In this document: one piece after another, positions 16,971 through 25,594 of the stretch | Layout of the letters: each line of letters starts with the position of its first letter | Numbering within the stretch: position 1 is the stretch's first letter | Made by a program: the position numbers and the translations under genes | The notes under the pieces: model-generated | The model's input: only the letters and a program-made list of their open reading frames with translations | The model's database searches: none | Told to the model about the DNA's origin: nothing | NCBI RefSeq assembly: GCF_026109735.1 | Contig: NZ_CP069620.1 | Location: 2,542,001 to 2,606,000 of the forward strand | From: Salinimicrobium tongyeongense | Lineage (GTDB): Bacteria; Bacteroidota; Bacteroidia; Flavobacteriales; Flavobacteriaceae | Direction: 5' to 3' | Length of the DNA stretch: 64,000 bases

Positions 16971-18116
16971 CTATTCCAGGGGTTTATAAAAAGTAGTGGT
17001 GTAGTTGGGGAGCAGCTGGGGATGAAAGACAGAAATCATGTCTTTCAAGACCAGATCGGGCCGTAAAGGGGCGAGCTCATAAAATATTACCCCGCCGGTA
17101 CTCCCTTTTTCGCTGGCAAATGTGTAGATATCCCTGTTCTCAAAAGCCTCAAACCTTGCATAATGGGGAGAGGCCTGCAGCATTTCGGTATAAGCTGTGA
17201 ACTGGCCGGGGCCCATCCAAAAATCGGCATGTGCGGCCTGGGTGAGTACGTTTTCAAAAGAAAGGGAAAGGCTGCCTGTGCCTTCTGTCTGGTCAAAAAG
17301 GTAATTGGCATGGGCATCTTTTATGAAAATGGCCTGCCAGGAATTGCCTGCGGGCAGGTACCACTGGTCCTGGTACATGGCACCGGCAACCACCTCGGGT
17401 TTGTTTTCGGCTTTTTTTGCCAGCTCTTTGGCGTTGAGGTATTCCTTTTCTATCCCTTCAAAAAAGGCATTTGCTTGATCCATTTTTCCCAGGAAGGCGC
17501 CAAAGAATTTTATCCATTCGGCTTTTCCCAAAGGGGTATTCTCTGTCCAGTCGGCGTTGAACACCACCGGGATTCCGGTTTTTTGGAGCAGGTCGAGGCT
17601 TTTGTTGCTGCCATCTACCGAAAAACCAATCACCACATCGGGCTGGAGGTTGAGCAGGCTTTCGGTATTGAGGGCTTCATTCTTGCCTATTTCCCTGATT
17701 TTGCCAGCTGCAATGCGTTTGCGGGTTTTTTCGGAAGAAATATAATCCAAACCGGGAAAGCCCACCAGCAGTTCTTCAGAATTTAAAATCTCGAGCGCCG
17801 GGATATGCGTCGTGGAAGTGACCACAATTTTTTTAACGGGAATTTGCACCCGCTGGTCAAATTTTACGTCTTGTGGTACCTTGGCCCCTTCTTCTGCCAG
17901 CAGGTACCGGTAGGTTCTGTCGGCATTGGGCCAGGGGTTCTCCACGCTAATGATCATATGGTCGTTAAAATCAACGATGTGCAGGCCCGAGGCGTATTTT
18001 ACTGCTATCTCTTCCCCCTGTTTGGATAAGAGCGGAGCTTTTTCCTGTTTGTCAGATCTACATCCAAAGGAGATGAAAAGGAGTAGGAGGCTGTATATGT
18101 AGAGGCTGTTCTTCAT
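16971..18116 (-). CDS. btuF: Periplasmic cobalamin-type ABC substrate-binding lipoprotein
   Basis: A 381-residue Peripla_BP_2 protein. The N-terminus is a lipoprotein signal with SFGC at the lipobox (Cys at about residue 19), so it is membrane-anchored on the periplasmic side. Landmarks are KIVVTSTTHIPALEILN, the EALNTESLLNLQPDVVIG segment and a C-terminal lobe ending in APLRPDLVLKDMISVFHP. Divergent orientation to a riboswitch-controlled TonB receptor suggests B12 as ligand; an iron chelate is the alternative. The ATG at 18116 is preferred to a GTG two codons upstream. Confidence 0.88.
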   Translation of the reverse strand: MKNSLYIYSLLLLFISFGCRSDKQEKAPLLSKQGEEIAVKYASGLHIVDFNDHMIISVENPWPNADRTYRYLLAEEGAKVPQDVKFDQRVQIPVKKIVVTSTTHIPALEILNSEELLVGFPGLDYISSEKTRKRIAAGKIREIGKNEALNTESLLNLQPDVVIGFSVDGSNKSLDLLQKTGIPVVFNADWTENTPLGKAEWIKFFGAFLGKMDQANAFFEGIEKEYLNAKELAKKAENKPEVVAGAMYQDQWYLPAGNSWQAIFIKDAHANYLFDQTEGTGSLSLSFENVLTQAAHADFWMGPGQFTAYTEMLQASPHYARFEAFENRDIYTFASEKGSTGGVIFYELAPLRPDLVLKDMISVFHPQLLPNYTTTFYKPLE

Positions 18117-18190
18117 TGGCACTTCAAAAGTAAGATTATTTAAAATTATTGAAGTAAAAAGCCCTAAAATGTTTATTTTCGCTTTGAATT

Positions 18191-18503
18191 TTGGTTCGAT
18201 TGTTTTCTGAAGAAGTTTCAGAAAGAAAAGACATCGATTAAAAGGGAATCAGGGGAATTTGAAGTTAGAAGTACGAAGTTAGATTTACGAAGTACAGTGA
18301 TTCGAATTCCGAAGCGATTATTAGTGTGAGTTACTTCTAACTTCATACTTCTAAAATCTACCTTCAAACAAGCCTGAGCTGTTCCCGCAACTGTAAGCTT
18401 AGTTCCGATGCGTCGGAATGCCTTTTGTACACTTCATACCACTGTCCTGCCAGCTAATGGGATGGGAAGGTTCACAAAAAGGACGCGAGCCAGGAGACCT
18501 GCC
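18191..18503 (+). promoter_or_regulatory. Cobalamin (AdoCbl) riboswitch with extended stem
   Basis: The 3' end carries the B12 box, GCGAGCCAGGAGACCTGCC at 18485-18503. Upstream are the conserved CTGTTCCCGCAACTGTAAGC core (about 18378-18398), an ACTGTCCTGCCAGC arm and GATGGGAAGGTT. The 5' half has TTGGT (18191) and AAAAGGGAATCAGGGGAA (about 18239-18256). This is an AdoCbl-binding leader that represses the downstream receptor when B12 is plentiful. The 5' boundary is approximate. One stem is lengthened by a repeat insertion at about 18259-18358. Confidence 0.92.
18259..18358. repeat. Imperfect inverted repeat inserted in a riboswitch stem
   Basis: GAAGTTAGAAGTACGAAGTT on the 5' side is complementary, with one or two mismatches, to the ACTTCTAACTTCATACTTCT stretch on the 3' side. 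The GAAGT words recur with a period of about ten bases. The two sides enclose about 55 bases and lie where the conserved riboswitch core normally has a short stem. Confidence 0.7.
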
Positions 18504-18551
18504 ATTTTTCATTAATTAAAAACCTTTGGCTTTCGGGAAAAAAGCCTGCGG

Positions 18552-20390
18552 ATGATGAAAAAAAGCATTCTCTACCTACTATTTTTGAGCCTGTTTCACT
18601 GGACGCCCTCTTTTGCCCAGCTTGACTCTATCAACTATCTCGAAGAGGTTTTTTTGAGCGATGTTAAACTTCGTGAGTTTTCAACCGGCCAAACCCTTAT
18701 TAAAATTGATGATTCCGTCACTAAACTCAGCCGTCCTGCCCTAGGCGAGGTCCTGCAGTTCAATTCGCCCATTTATTTTAAGCAGAACGGGTTGGGTATG
18801 GTCTCTTCGCCCTCTTTCCGCGGAACCACGGCTTCACAAACTGCAGTTTTGTGGAACGGGATCAATATAAATTCGCAGTTCAACGGGCAGACAGATTTCA
18901 ATATAATTAATACGGCAGGGGTCGATGAAGTGGCCCTGCGCGGTGGCGGCGGAAGTGTTATTTACGGGACAGGAGCCATTGGCGGAACGGTTCACCTCAA
19001 CAATAGGCTTAAGTTTAACCAGGGCTTCAAAAATGAGATTTTTTTGCAGTATGGCAGCTATAACAGCCTTGATGCCAGGTACAGTTTAGAGGCCTCGGGC
19101 GAAGTGTGGAGTTTGTCTGTAGCGGGAGCAAGGAACAGCTCAGACAATGATTACGATTACCCCGAAAAAGGGGAGAACCTGAATGGGCAGTTCTACAATA
19201 ACAGCCTTGATGTGGGGCTGGCCTACAAGATCGCCCCTAAAAATTACCTGCGGGCCTTCAGCAGTTTTTCTCATGCAGACAGGCATTTTTCGCTCATTAG
19301 ACCATCTGAGACACCTACAAAATACCGGGATGTGAACAGCAGGAACCTGCTGGAGTGGGAAACAGGGGTTTCCAAATTTAAATCGACTACCAAGATTGCC
19401 TTTTTAGATGAAAGCTACAGGTATTATGAGAATCTGAGTTCTAAGCGCTTTTCTTTTGGAGAGGCTGAAACTTTCATTGCCCGAAATGACCTGGAATATT
19501 TTGGTTTTAAAAACCTTCAGCTAGCTTCGGTACTTTCAAATACCCATACAGCTGGCGAGGGTTCGGGTATTGATGACAACAGCCGGAATATTTTTTCCGC
19601 AGCATTTCTTCTGAAGCATCAGCCAGCACAAGAATTCTCTTATGAAGCGGGGCTTCGGAAGGAACTGACCAATAATTATGAGAGCCCGCTATTATTTTCA
19701 GCAGGAGCAAAGTACAGGTTTTCTTCTTTTTATAGCCTGAAGCTGAATGCCTCCAAAAATTTTAGAATCCCCACCTATAATGACCTTTACTGGAACCCGG
19801 GAGGAAATACCAGTTTAAGACCGGAAACTTCGCTGCAGGCCGAAATTGGCAACAGTTTTAGATGGCAGAATTTAGGCCTTGACCTTACCGCTTATTACAT
19901 AGACATTCAGGATATGATAAGGTGGCTGCCCGAAAGTGGTGGAAACTGGCGGCCTCATAATGAAGATGAGGTGCGGTCTTATGGCCTGGAAGCACTTTTA
20001 GGATGGGAGAAAAAAGTGGGCAGCGGATTGTTAAACCTTAAAGGGATCTATGCCTATACAGCATCTGAAAACCAAAAGACCGGTAAGCAGTTAATTTACG
20101 TTCCTTACCACAAAGCAACGGCCGCTGCGGGTTATACTTATGGCAGGTGGAATTTTGATTACCAGTTCCTTTTTAATGGGGAGGTTTTCACACGTTCAGA
20201 CAATGATCCAAAATACAACCTGAAAGCTTATACAATTTCAAATTTGTCCACTTCTTATGCTTTCGGCCGTGAAGGTTCATACAGGTTAGGGGCGCGGGTG
20301 AGAAACCTTTTCGATGAAGCATACCAAAACGTAGAAGACCGCTGGATGCCCGGCGTTAATTTCAATATTTATTTAAATCTTAATTTTTAA
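18552..20390 (+). CDS. btuB: TonB-dependent outer-membrane cobalamin receptor, BtuB-like
   Basis: A 612-residue receptor with signal peptide (cleavage after PSFAQ, about residue 24). A plug domain covers about 40-150 (LGEVLQFNSPIYFKQNG, SFRGTTASQTAVLWNGI, VIYGTGAIGGTVHL) and a 22-strand-type barrel follows, ending in a typical aromatic terminus (NFNIYLNLNF). It imports its ligand across the outer membrane using TonB energy. The upstream AdoCbl riboswitch makes cobalamin or a corrinoid the likely ligand. There are two adjacent ATG codons (18552 and 18555); either may start translation. The next gene starts three bases after the stop. Confidence 0.92.
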   Translation: MMKKSILYLLFLSLFHWTPSFAQLDSINYLEEVFLSDVKLREFSTGQTLIKIDDSVTKLSRPALGEVLQFNSPIYFKQNGLGMVSSPSFRGTTASQTAVLWNGININSQFNGQTDFNIINTAGVDEVALRGGGGSVIYGTGAIGGTVHLNNRLKFNQGFKNEIFLQYGSYNSLDARYSLEASGEVWSLSVAGARNSSDNDYDYPEKGENLNGQFYNNSLDVGLAYKIAPKNYLRAFSSFSHADRHFSLIRPSETPTKYRDVNSRNLLEWETGVSKFKSTTKIAFLDESYRYYENLSSKRFSFGEAETFIARNDLEYFGFKNLQLASVLSNTHTAGEGSGIDDNSRNIFSAAFLLKHQPAQEFSYEAGLRKELTNNYESPLLFSAGAKYRFSSFYSLKLNASKNFRIPTYNDLYWNPGGNTSLRPETSLQAEIGNSFRWQNLGLDLTAYYIDIQDMIRWLPESGGNWRPHNEDEVRSYGLEALLGWEKKVGSGLLNLKGIYAYTASENQKTGKQLIYVPYHKATAAAGYTYGRWNFDYQFLFNGEVFTRSDNDPKYNLKAYTISNLSTSYAFGREGSYRLGARVRNLFDEAYQNVEDRWMPGVNFNIYLNLNF

Positions 20391-20393
20391 TTT

Positions 20394-21443
20394 ATGAAGC
20401 TTAGAAAACTATTCTTGTTCGGACTCCTTGGTGGGTTTTTCCTTAATTCGTGTAGCAGCGATGACGATAATGTGAACCCAGAACCCAAACCCGAAACCGG
20501 ATCTTATGCCGAAGGTATCTTTGTACTCAATGAAGGTTCCCAAACTGCAGGCACTGTAACATATTTGAGCGAAGACCTTAGCACTGTAGCACATGAGATC
20601 TACCAGGCAAATAACGATGACGATCTGGGGAAATTTCTCCAGTCAATGTTCTTTCACGAGGAGAATGCGTATATCATATCTAACGGGTCAAATCTCATCA
20701 CCGCGGTAGACCGTAATACTTTTGAAGTTGTTGGCAAGGTAGACAGTGGCCTCAAAGTTCCCTATTATGCAGCAGTAGTTGGTGAAACAGCTTATGTTAC
20801 AAACCTGGCTGAAGTAGTAAATGCGCCCAATGATGATTACATAGCAGTTATAGATCTTAAAAACCTGGAGGTTACCGGTACCATAGCACTTAATGCTCCC
20901 GCTGCAAAAGTTTTGGCCGAAGACGGATTCATCTATGTTCAGAATTCTTCTTATGGAGTGGGCAATACCATAACTGTAATAAATTCAGCTACAAACGCAG
21001 TAGTGAAAACCCTGGAGGTCAATGACGGACTCACAGATATGGAGATAGAAAATGATTACCTGTATGTGCTGGGTACAGAAAGTTTTGAAACTATTGATCT
21101 TACCACGGGTCAAAAAGTTTCAGAGGTTATATTTACAGAAGACCTGCAGGGAGTTTCAAACCTGGAGGTTGAAGACGGTGCAGCTTATTTTACATTGGGT
21201 AATGCGGTTTATACAATGGCAGTTGGAGCTGCCGCCGGCCCTGCTGCTCCTGTTATTGAGTATACCAGTAACTCCCAATGGGGAAAAATGTACGGGTTTG
21301 AAGTAGAAGATGGGAGGATCTATATTGGGGATGCAGGTGATTTTGCTTCAAATGGGTTTATTGAGGTATATACCACTTCAGGTGAGTTTGTTAAAAAGAT
21401 CAACGTTGGAGTAGGGCCAAACGGGTTTTACTTCAATGATTAA
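20394..21443 (+). CDS. BtuG-like surface lipoprotein, YncE/DUF5074 beta-propeller
   Basis: A 349-residue lipoprotein: the signal ends FFLNSC with Cys at about residue 20, followed by SSDDDN, an acidic stretch like the Bacteroidota surface-export signal. The rest is repeated beta-propeller blades (NLITAVDRNTFEVVGKV, DYIAVIDLKNLEVTGTI, NTITVINSATNAVVKTL), as in YncE/DUF5074 proteins. In Bacteroides a seven-bladed surface propeller, BtuG, captures B12 with extreme affinity and hands it to BtuB. The position three bases after a riboswitch-controlled BtuB-like gene supports that role here by analogy. Confidence 0.85.
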   Translation: MKLRKLFLFGLLGGFFLNSCSSDDDNVNPEPKPETGSYAEGIFVLNEGSQTAGTVTYLSEDLSTVAHEIYQANNDDDLGKFLQSMFFHEENAYIISNGSNLITAVDRNTFEVVGKVDSGLKVPYYAAVVGETAYVTNLAEVVNAPNDDYIAVIDLKNLEVTGTIALNAPAAKVLAEDGFIYVQNSSYGVGNTITVINSATNAVVKTLEVNDGLTDMEIENDYLYVLGTESFETIDLTTGQKVSEVIFTEDLQGVSNLEVEDGAAYFTLGNAVYTMAVGAAAGPAAPVIEYTSNSQWGKMYGFEVEDGRIYIGDAGDFASNGFIEVYTTSGEFVKKINVGVGPNGFYFND

Positions 21444-21460
21444 CATAGAAATTTGTACAT

Positions 21461-21490
21461 AAAAAAATCCCGCAAAAGCGGGATTTTTTC
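21461..21490. terminator. Bidirectional terminator between the BtuG-like and S41 genes
   Basis: AAAAAATCCCGC pairs perfectly with GCGGGATTTTTT around a four-base loop. The A/T tracts on both sides let it serve both converging genes. Confidence 0.9.
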
Positions 21491-21513
21491 GTTTAAGCTT
21501 TTTCCAGGTCCAA

Positions 21514-22977
21514 TTACTTCCTTGCAGGCACCTCATTGGTGTACATTCTTTGGTAAGTAGGCTGAAACATGTCGCTCTCTCCTTCAATCTTAAACCTGTC
21601 ATTGAGCATCCTCTTATGTGCGGCAGTGGTAGCTTCCCCGCCAGTCTCTCCTGAAATGGCATTCAAAGCAACCTTTAGTAGCGGTTCTTCTCTATCTCCC
21701 AAAGGTAGATAGTTCAGTCCTTCTGAAGCATTGATATCGGGAGTTAATCCGTCTTCGTAATCACTTTTTCCTACAGAGTTGGCAACCTTTGAAATGAGCG
21801 GCTGGATGGCATATTTATGCGAAGGGTTGACGTTCTCTTTGGCGAACATGATGTGATTTGAGTCGTACAGCGTTCTTGAACTCTGGTATTTTCCGGCAGT
21901 TTTCTCACCAATGTGAATTACCTCAATATAAGGATCAAGGCCGTTGATCAATAATTCACTCGCCGAAGCCGAACCACGGGTGGCAATCACGTAAACCCTT
22001 CCCAGGTTAAGGCTGTTAATGGCTTCCCCGGTATGTATCTTGTCATTAAACCTGAATTTTACATATTCGGGAGCTTCCTCTTCATAGATGGCTTTCCATT
22101 TCTCATTCATAATCAATTCGGCAAGTAACTGGCCTTTAAATCCGCCGGTGATCATAGATGAAAGGTCTGAGGCTGTTTCAACCGATCCTCCTCCGTTGTA
22201 CCTCAGGTCTATTACCAGTTCATCAACGCCTTCGGCCTTAAAGAAACCAAAGGCTTCGTTAAGTTGAGGGTCAAAATCTGAAGTAAATCCGTTGTACATA
22301 AGGTAGCCCACATTCAACCCGTTGTGTTTTATGACTTTGGCCAGGTGCACCGGATTTTCAGCCAGTTCTACACTTGTAAGCTGCGCTGTTTTTCCGCTTA
22401 AACCAATCATATTGTTATTAATTTCGGCATAAGAAACGCTAAAGCTATCCTGTGATAGAAGATCCCATAAATTAGCTGATGTTAGTTGTTTCCCGTTCAC
22501 TTCCAGGAAAACATCGCCGCGTTTAATTCCTGCCTGGTCTGCAGGAGAACCGGGCACAACATATCGCGTGATGATAAAGGCGTCGCTTCCACCTCCAATC
22601 GTTCCATAGGCAAAAACCATCCCTGTTGTTTTCTCTATCCCGCTGTAAAGCAATTTTTCCAGCTCGGTATAATCATCCCACATAAAACTGAACCTGTCAT
22701 GAGATGCTTTTAAATTTTCATAGGTCTCTTCAGGATCATCAAAACCTGTGAAAAAATCCTTTTTTTCCTGAAGGTTTTTGAAATAACCTTCCTGTAGTTC
22801 GGGTACCTCGGCTTCATACAGGTACCAATCGGCCATTGCGCGATGCATAAACAAGTCTACAGTGAAATCCCGCGCATCGGGAGTGACTTCAGGTTCTTTT
22901 TCCTGTACATCGTCATCTTTTGAGCAGGAGGTGAAAAAAATTCCCAGCAGGAATATCGGCATAAATAATCTCTTCAT
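21514..22977 (-). CDS. S41 family peptidase lipoprotein, copy 1
   Basis: A 487-residue C-terminal-processing-type peptidase. The signal ends FFTSC with Cys at about residue 18, then SKDDD, so it is an exported lipoprotein, perhaps surface-exposed. A PDZ-like region lies at about 130-180 (PGSPADQAGIKRGDVFLEVNG). The catalytic core has LVIDLRYNGGGSVETASDL, the nucleophile in TRGSASASELLINGL and the Lys in HIGEKTAGKY. It is a clear paralogue of the next upstream gene, with matching ends (DYEDGLTPDI against DYSEGLTPDV). The substrate is unknown. Confidence 0.9.
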   Translation of the reverse strand: MKRLFMPIFLLGIFFTSCSKDDDVQEKEPEVTPDARDFTVDLFMHRAMADWYLYEAEVPELQEGYFKNLQEKKDFFTGFDDPEETYENLKASHDRFSFMWDDYTELEKLLYSGIEKTTGMVFAYGTIGGGSDAFIITRYVVPGSPADQAGIKRGDVFLEVNGKQLTSANLWDLLSQDSFSVSYAEINNNMIGLSGKTAQLTSVELAENPVHLAKVIKHNGLNVGYLMYNGFTSDFDPQLNEAFGFFKAEGVDELVIDLRYNGGGSVETASDLSSMITGGFKGQLLAELIMNEKWKAIYEEEAPEYVKFRFNDKIHTGEAINSLNLGRVYVIATRGSASASELLINGLDPYIEVIHIGEKTAGKYQSSRTLYDSNHIMFAKENVNPSHKYAIQPLISKVANSVGKSDYEDGLTPDINASEGLNYLPLGDREEPLLKVALNAISGETGGEATTAAHKRMLNDRFKIEGESDMFQPTYQRMYTNEVPARK

Positions 22978-23049
22978 TTAAAATATGTTTAGTGGTGGCT
23001 AAAACTAAGATAATCGCGATTAGTACCAAAGAAAAATGCAAAATATATG

Positions 23050-24498
23050 TTAAAATTCAACTTTCGAGCTGCCTGGCAGATCAGGATCTTCGGTATACAT
23101 CATTTGGTGAAGTAGGTCGTAACTCCTGCTTTCTCCTAACACCTCAAAAATGCCATTTTTGACGCTCATTTGGGGAATGCGTCCTTCTATGAGGCTTAAC
23201 ACCGCTGCCAGCAAAGGCTCCTGCGGGTCTCCCAGCACTCCCAGGTTTGTAAAATCTTCTTTAATTTCTACATCTGGCGTAAGCCCTTCGGAATAATCGG
23301 TGACATTATTGGCATTCAGGCTTTTGTAAATGAGGGGCTGTACCGCATAAGAATGACCTGTATTAACCCTGTTCCTTCGGAAGTCGGGCGAATCGTAAAG
23401 CGTGGTGGAAGCCTGAAATTTTCCGGTGGTATTTTCCCCCACCTGAATTACTTCAATATAAGGTTTGAGTCCGTGGATCACCAGCTCACTTGCCGAAGCA
23501 GTTCTTAAAGTAGTGATAAAGTAAACCCTGTTAAGCCCAAGGCTGTTAATGGCTGCGCCTGTTCTTATCTGGTCGTCAAAACGGTTGTTCAGGCTCTCGG
23601 GGGCAGTAGTTTCCAGGAAGTTCTGGTAATCTTGGTTCCACTGTTCTTTGCTGAAGATTTCGCCGGTAAACTGGCCGGTGATCATGCTTGCCAGGTCACT
23701 GGCAGTTTCAACCGAGCCGCCGCTATTGTACCGCAGGTCAACAATGAGGTCTTCTATTCCTTCAGCCTGAAAATAGCCGAAAGTATTATTTAAAACATCA
23801 TCAAAACTGCCTGTAAACCCGTTGTACATCAGGTAGCCGGCGGTTCCTTCCGAAGTTTCAAGCGTACTGGCGATATAAACGGGATTGGTAGAATATTCCT
23901 CTTTTTGGAGGCTTATACTTTCACCTGTAGCCACGATTCCGCTTTCAGTAAATTCAGCCAGCTCTATGGTGTAGCTTTGCGGTTGCAGCAGCCGGGAATA
24001 ATTCTCGCGGGTAAGGGCTGTACCGTCTACGCCGCTAAACAGGCCCCCTCTTTTAATGCCCTGCTCTTCGGCTGAAGTATTGGGCAAAACATAACGCACG
24101 TAACCCACTACATTTTGGGAACCCGGAGGATAAGCCACCAGGCCGTACTGCATTCCGTTTGAAATATTGATGCCGTCAAATGACCTTTCCAAAACCCTGT
24201 AGTCCTGCACCAAAAAACTGAAATCATCAAAATCGGCTACCAGGCCTTCGTAAAAAAGTTCTTCCGGAGATGAAAAGCTGCGCAAAAAGGCATTCAGCTC
24301 TTCCTGGGAGGCAAAGCGATCATCGACAAGATTGGGAACATCGGCCTTGTAGAGGTACATGTCGTTCATGGCTTTCCAGATAAAGTTTTTGATCTCGAGT
24401 TCATCTGAAGCCGTAATCACATCATCCCTATCGTCATGGCAGGCACTGGTGAGAATGATTGCAAAAAAAGATAAGAGTAATTTCAGGGTAGATTTCAT
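23050..24498 (-). CDS. S41 family peptidase lipoprotein, copy 2
   Basis: A 482-residue paralogue of the downstream peptidase. The ATG at 24498 gives a lipoprotein signal (LLLSFFAIILTSAC, then HDDRDD). A PDZ-like part is at about 140-190 (LPNTSAEEQGIKRGGLF); the catalytic segments are LIVDLRYNSGGSVETASDL, TLRTASASELVIHGL and QVGENTTGKF. A copy of the window's palindrome lies inside the coding region near the C-terminus (23144-23162, encoding VKNGIFEV). It is divergent from the ECF sigma gene with a 131-bp spacer, so a shared regulatory region is plausible. Confidence 0.9.
   Translation of the reverse strand: MKSTLKLLLSFFAIILTSACHDDRDDVITASDELEIKNFIWKAMNDMYLYKADVPNLVDDRFASQEELNAFLRSFSSPEELFYEGLVADFDDFSFLVQDYRVLERSFDGINISNGMQYGLVAYPPGSQNVVGYVRYVLPNTSAEEQGIKRGGLFSGVDGTALTRENYSRLLQPQSYTIELAEFTESGIVATGESISLQKEEYSTNPVYIASTLETSEGTAGYLMYNGFTGSFDDVLNNTFGYFQAEGIEDLIVDLRYNSGGSVETASDLASMITGQFTGEIFSKEQWNQDYQNFLETTAPESLNNRFDDQIRTGAAINSLGLNRVYFITTLRTASASELVIHGLKPYIEVIQVGENTTGKFQASTTLYDSPDFRRNRVNTGHSYAVQPLIYKSLNANNVTDYSEGLTPDVEIKEDFTNLGVLGDPQEPLLAAVLSLIEGRIPQMSVKNGIFEVLGESRSYDLLHQMMYTEDPDLPGSSKVEF
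23144..23162. repeat. Perfect palindrome core inside the second S41 gene
   Basis: TCAAAAATGCCATTTTTGA, a perfect 9-bp-arm palindrome, lies within coding sequence and encodes KNGIFE on the minus strand. Confidence 0.9.
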
Positions 24499-24629
24499 AG
24501 CTTTATCCACATTGTTCAGGATAAATGTAACACGAATAAGCAAACTTTTTAAACTTTTACGGTAACAAATAAAGTTGATAGCCGTCGTAAAGGAAAGGAG
24601 CCCTAAAAAAGCCCGCCAACCCAACCAAA

Positions 24630-25145
24630 ATGAAACAGCATACTTTCATAAGTCTCATGAAACCGGTGCAGGACAAGATGTACAGGCTTGCCTTGAGGTT
24701 ACTCGTTTCAAAAGAGGCTGCTGAGGATGCAACGCAGGAAGTAATGTTAAAGCTGTGGAGCCGAAAGGAACAATTGAGCTCTTACAACAATCTGGAGGCT
24801 TTTGCCATGACGGTAACCAGGAACCATTGTCTCGATCAACTCAAACTGAAACAGAACAATAACCTGCGGATTGTGCACAGCAATTATGAATGCGGTGAAA
24901 CCTCGCTACAGCACAAAGTGGAGATACAGGACGATCTCAACTGGGTAGAGAAGATCATAGCCAATTTGCCTGAACAACAAAAGACACTAATCCAGTTAAG
25001 GGAGGTAGAGCAGTATGAGTATGAAGAGATAGCCAAGATGACCCAAATGAACCAGACAGCCATACGCGTAGCCTTAAGCAGGGCCCGCAAAAAAATAAAA
25101 GAAGAAATGATTAAAAGACACCGCTATGGAATCGCAAATAATTGA
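24630..25145 (+). CDS. ECF-type RNA polymerase sigma factor
   Basis: A 171-residue sigma-70 family protein. Region 2 covers about 10-75 (AEDATQEVMLKLW, then the SYNNLEAFAMTVTRNHCLD core-binding and -10 recognition helix). Region 4 covers about 105-160 (LPEQQKTLIQLREVEQYEYEEIA and the helix-turn-helix MNQTAIRVALSRARKKI). It lacks region 3, as ECF factors do. It begins a four-gene run: a putative anti-sigma membrane protein overlapping by 20 bp, then two DUF4252 genes. Confidence 0.93.
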   Translation: MKQHTFISLMKPVQDKMYRLALRLLVSKEAAEDATQEVMLKLWSRKEQLSSYNNLEAFAMTVTRNHCLDQLKLKQNNNLRIVHSNYECGETSLQHKVEIQDDLNWVEKIIANLPEQQKTLIQLREVEQYEYEEIAKMTQMNQTAIRVALSRARKKIKEEMIKRHRYGIANN

Positions 25146-25578
25146 AAAACTGTTAGACCGCTATTTCGAAGCCGAGACCACAGGAGAAGAAGAAACTACC
25201 CTGAAGAATTACTTTAGGTCGGAAGAGGTCGCGCCACACCTGCAGCAGTATATTCCCATGTTCTGTTTCTTTGACCAGGCAAAGACCGAGAAGCTCGAAA
25301 AAGAAGTAAGTTATGCCCCTCAACAAAAAAAGCTGAGGTTTGGCAGGAAAAAAGTGTACTCCTGGGTGGCCATAGCCGCTTCTATTGTGATCTTCCTGGG
25401 AGTGGTGGTACAGCAGGAAAACCAGGTGAGCGAGTTTGGCACCTATGAAGATCCCGAACTGGCCATGCAAAAGACCAGAGAAGCCCTTGAAATGATGTCC
25501 CTGTACATGAATGCCGGCACCGAGGATCTCGGCTACCTTGAAGAATTCAATAACACCAAAGATAAAATTGTAAAGTAA
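25126..25578 (+). CDS. Putative anti-sigma factor, single-pass membrane protein
   Basis: A 150-residue protein. The N-terminus (IIEKLLDRYFEAETTGEEE) resembles the short helical start of Bacteroidota anti-sigma factors. A basic stretch (KKLRFGRKKVYSW) precedes one membrane helix (about 80-97), and a periplasmic acidic helical tail follows. No zinc-binding HxxxCxxC motif is visible. It overlaps the sigma gene by 20 bp, which implies coupled translation, and this context is the main reason for the call. Confidence 0.65.
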   Translation: MESQIIEKLLDRYFEAETTGEEETTLKNYFRSEEVAPHLQQYIPMFCFFDQAKTEKLEKEVSYAPQQKKLRFGRKKVYSWVAIAASIVIFLGVVVQQENQVSEFGTYEDPELAMQKTREALEMMSLYMNAGTEDLGYLEEFNNTKDKIVK

Positions 25579-25594
25579 CCTTAAAATCAAAACC

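Noticed and set aside
18125-18132. TACTTTTG on the minus strand as -7 box for btuF
   Set aside because: It matches TAnnTTTG but lies only about nine bases from the start codon and has no -33 TTG at the right distance, so the btuF promoter is left unassigned.
24499-24624. Extended N-terminus of the second S41 peptidase to 24624
   Set aside because: It would bury the lipoprotein signal 42 residues inside the protein; the ATG at 24498 gives a normal lipobox.
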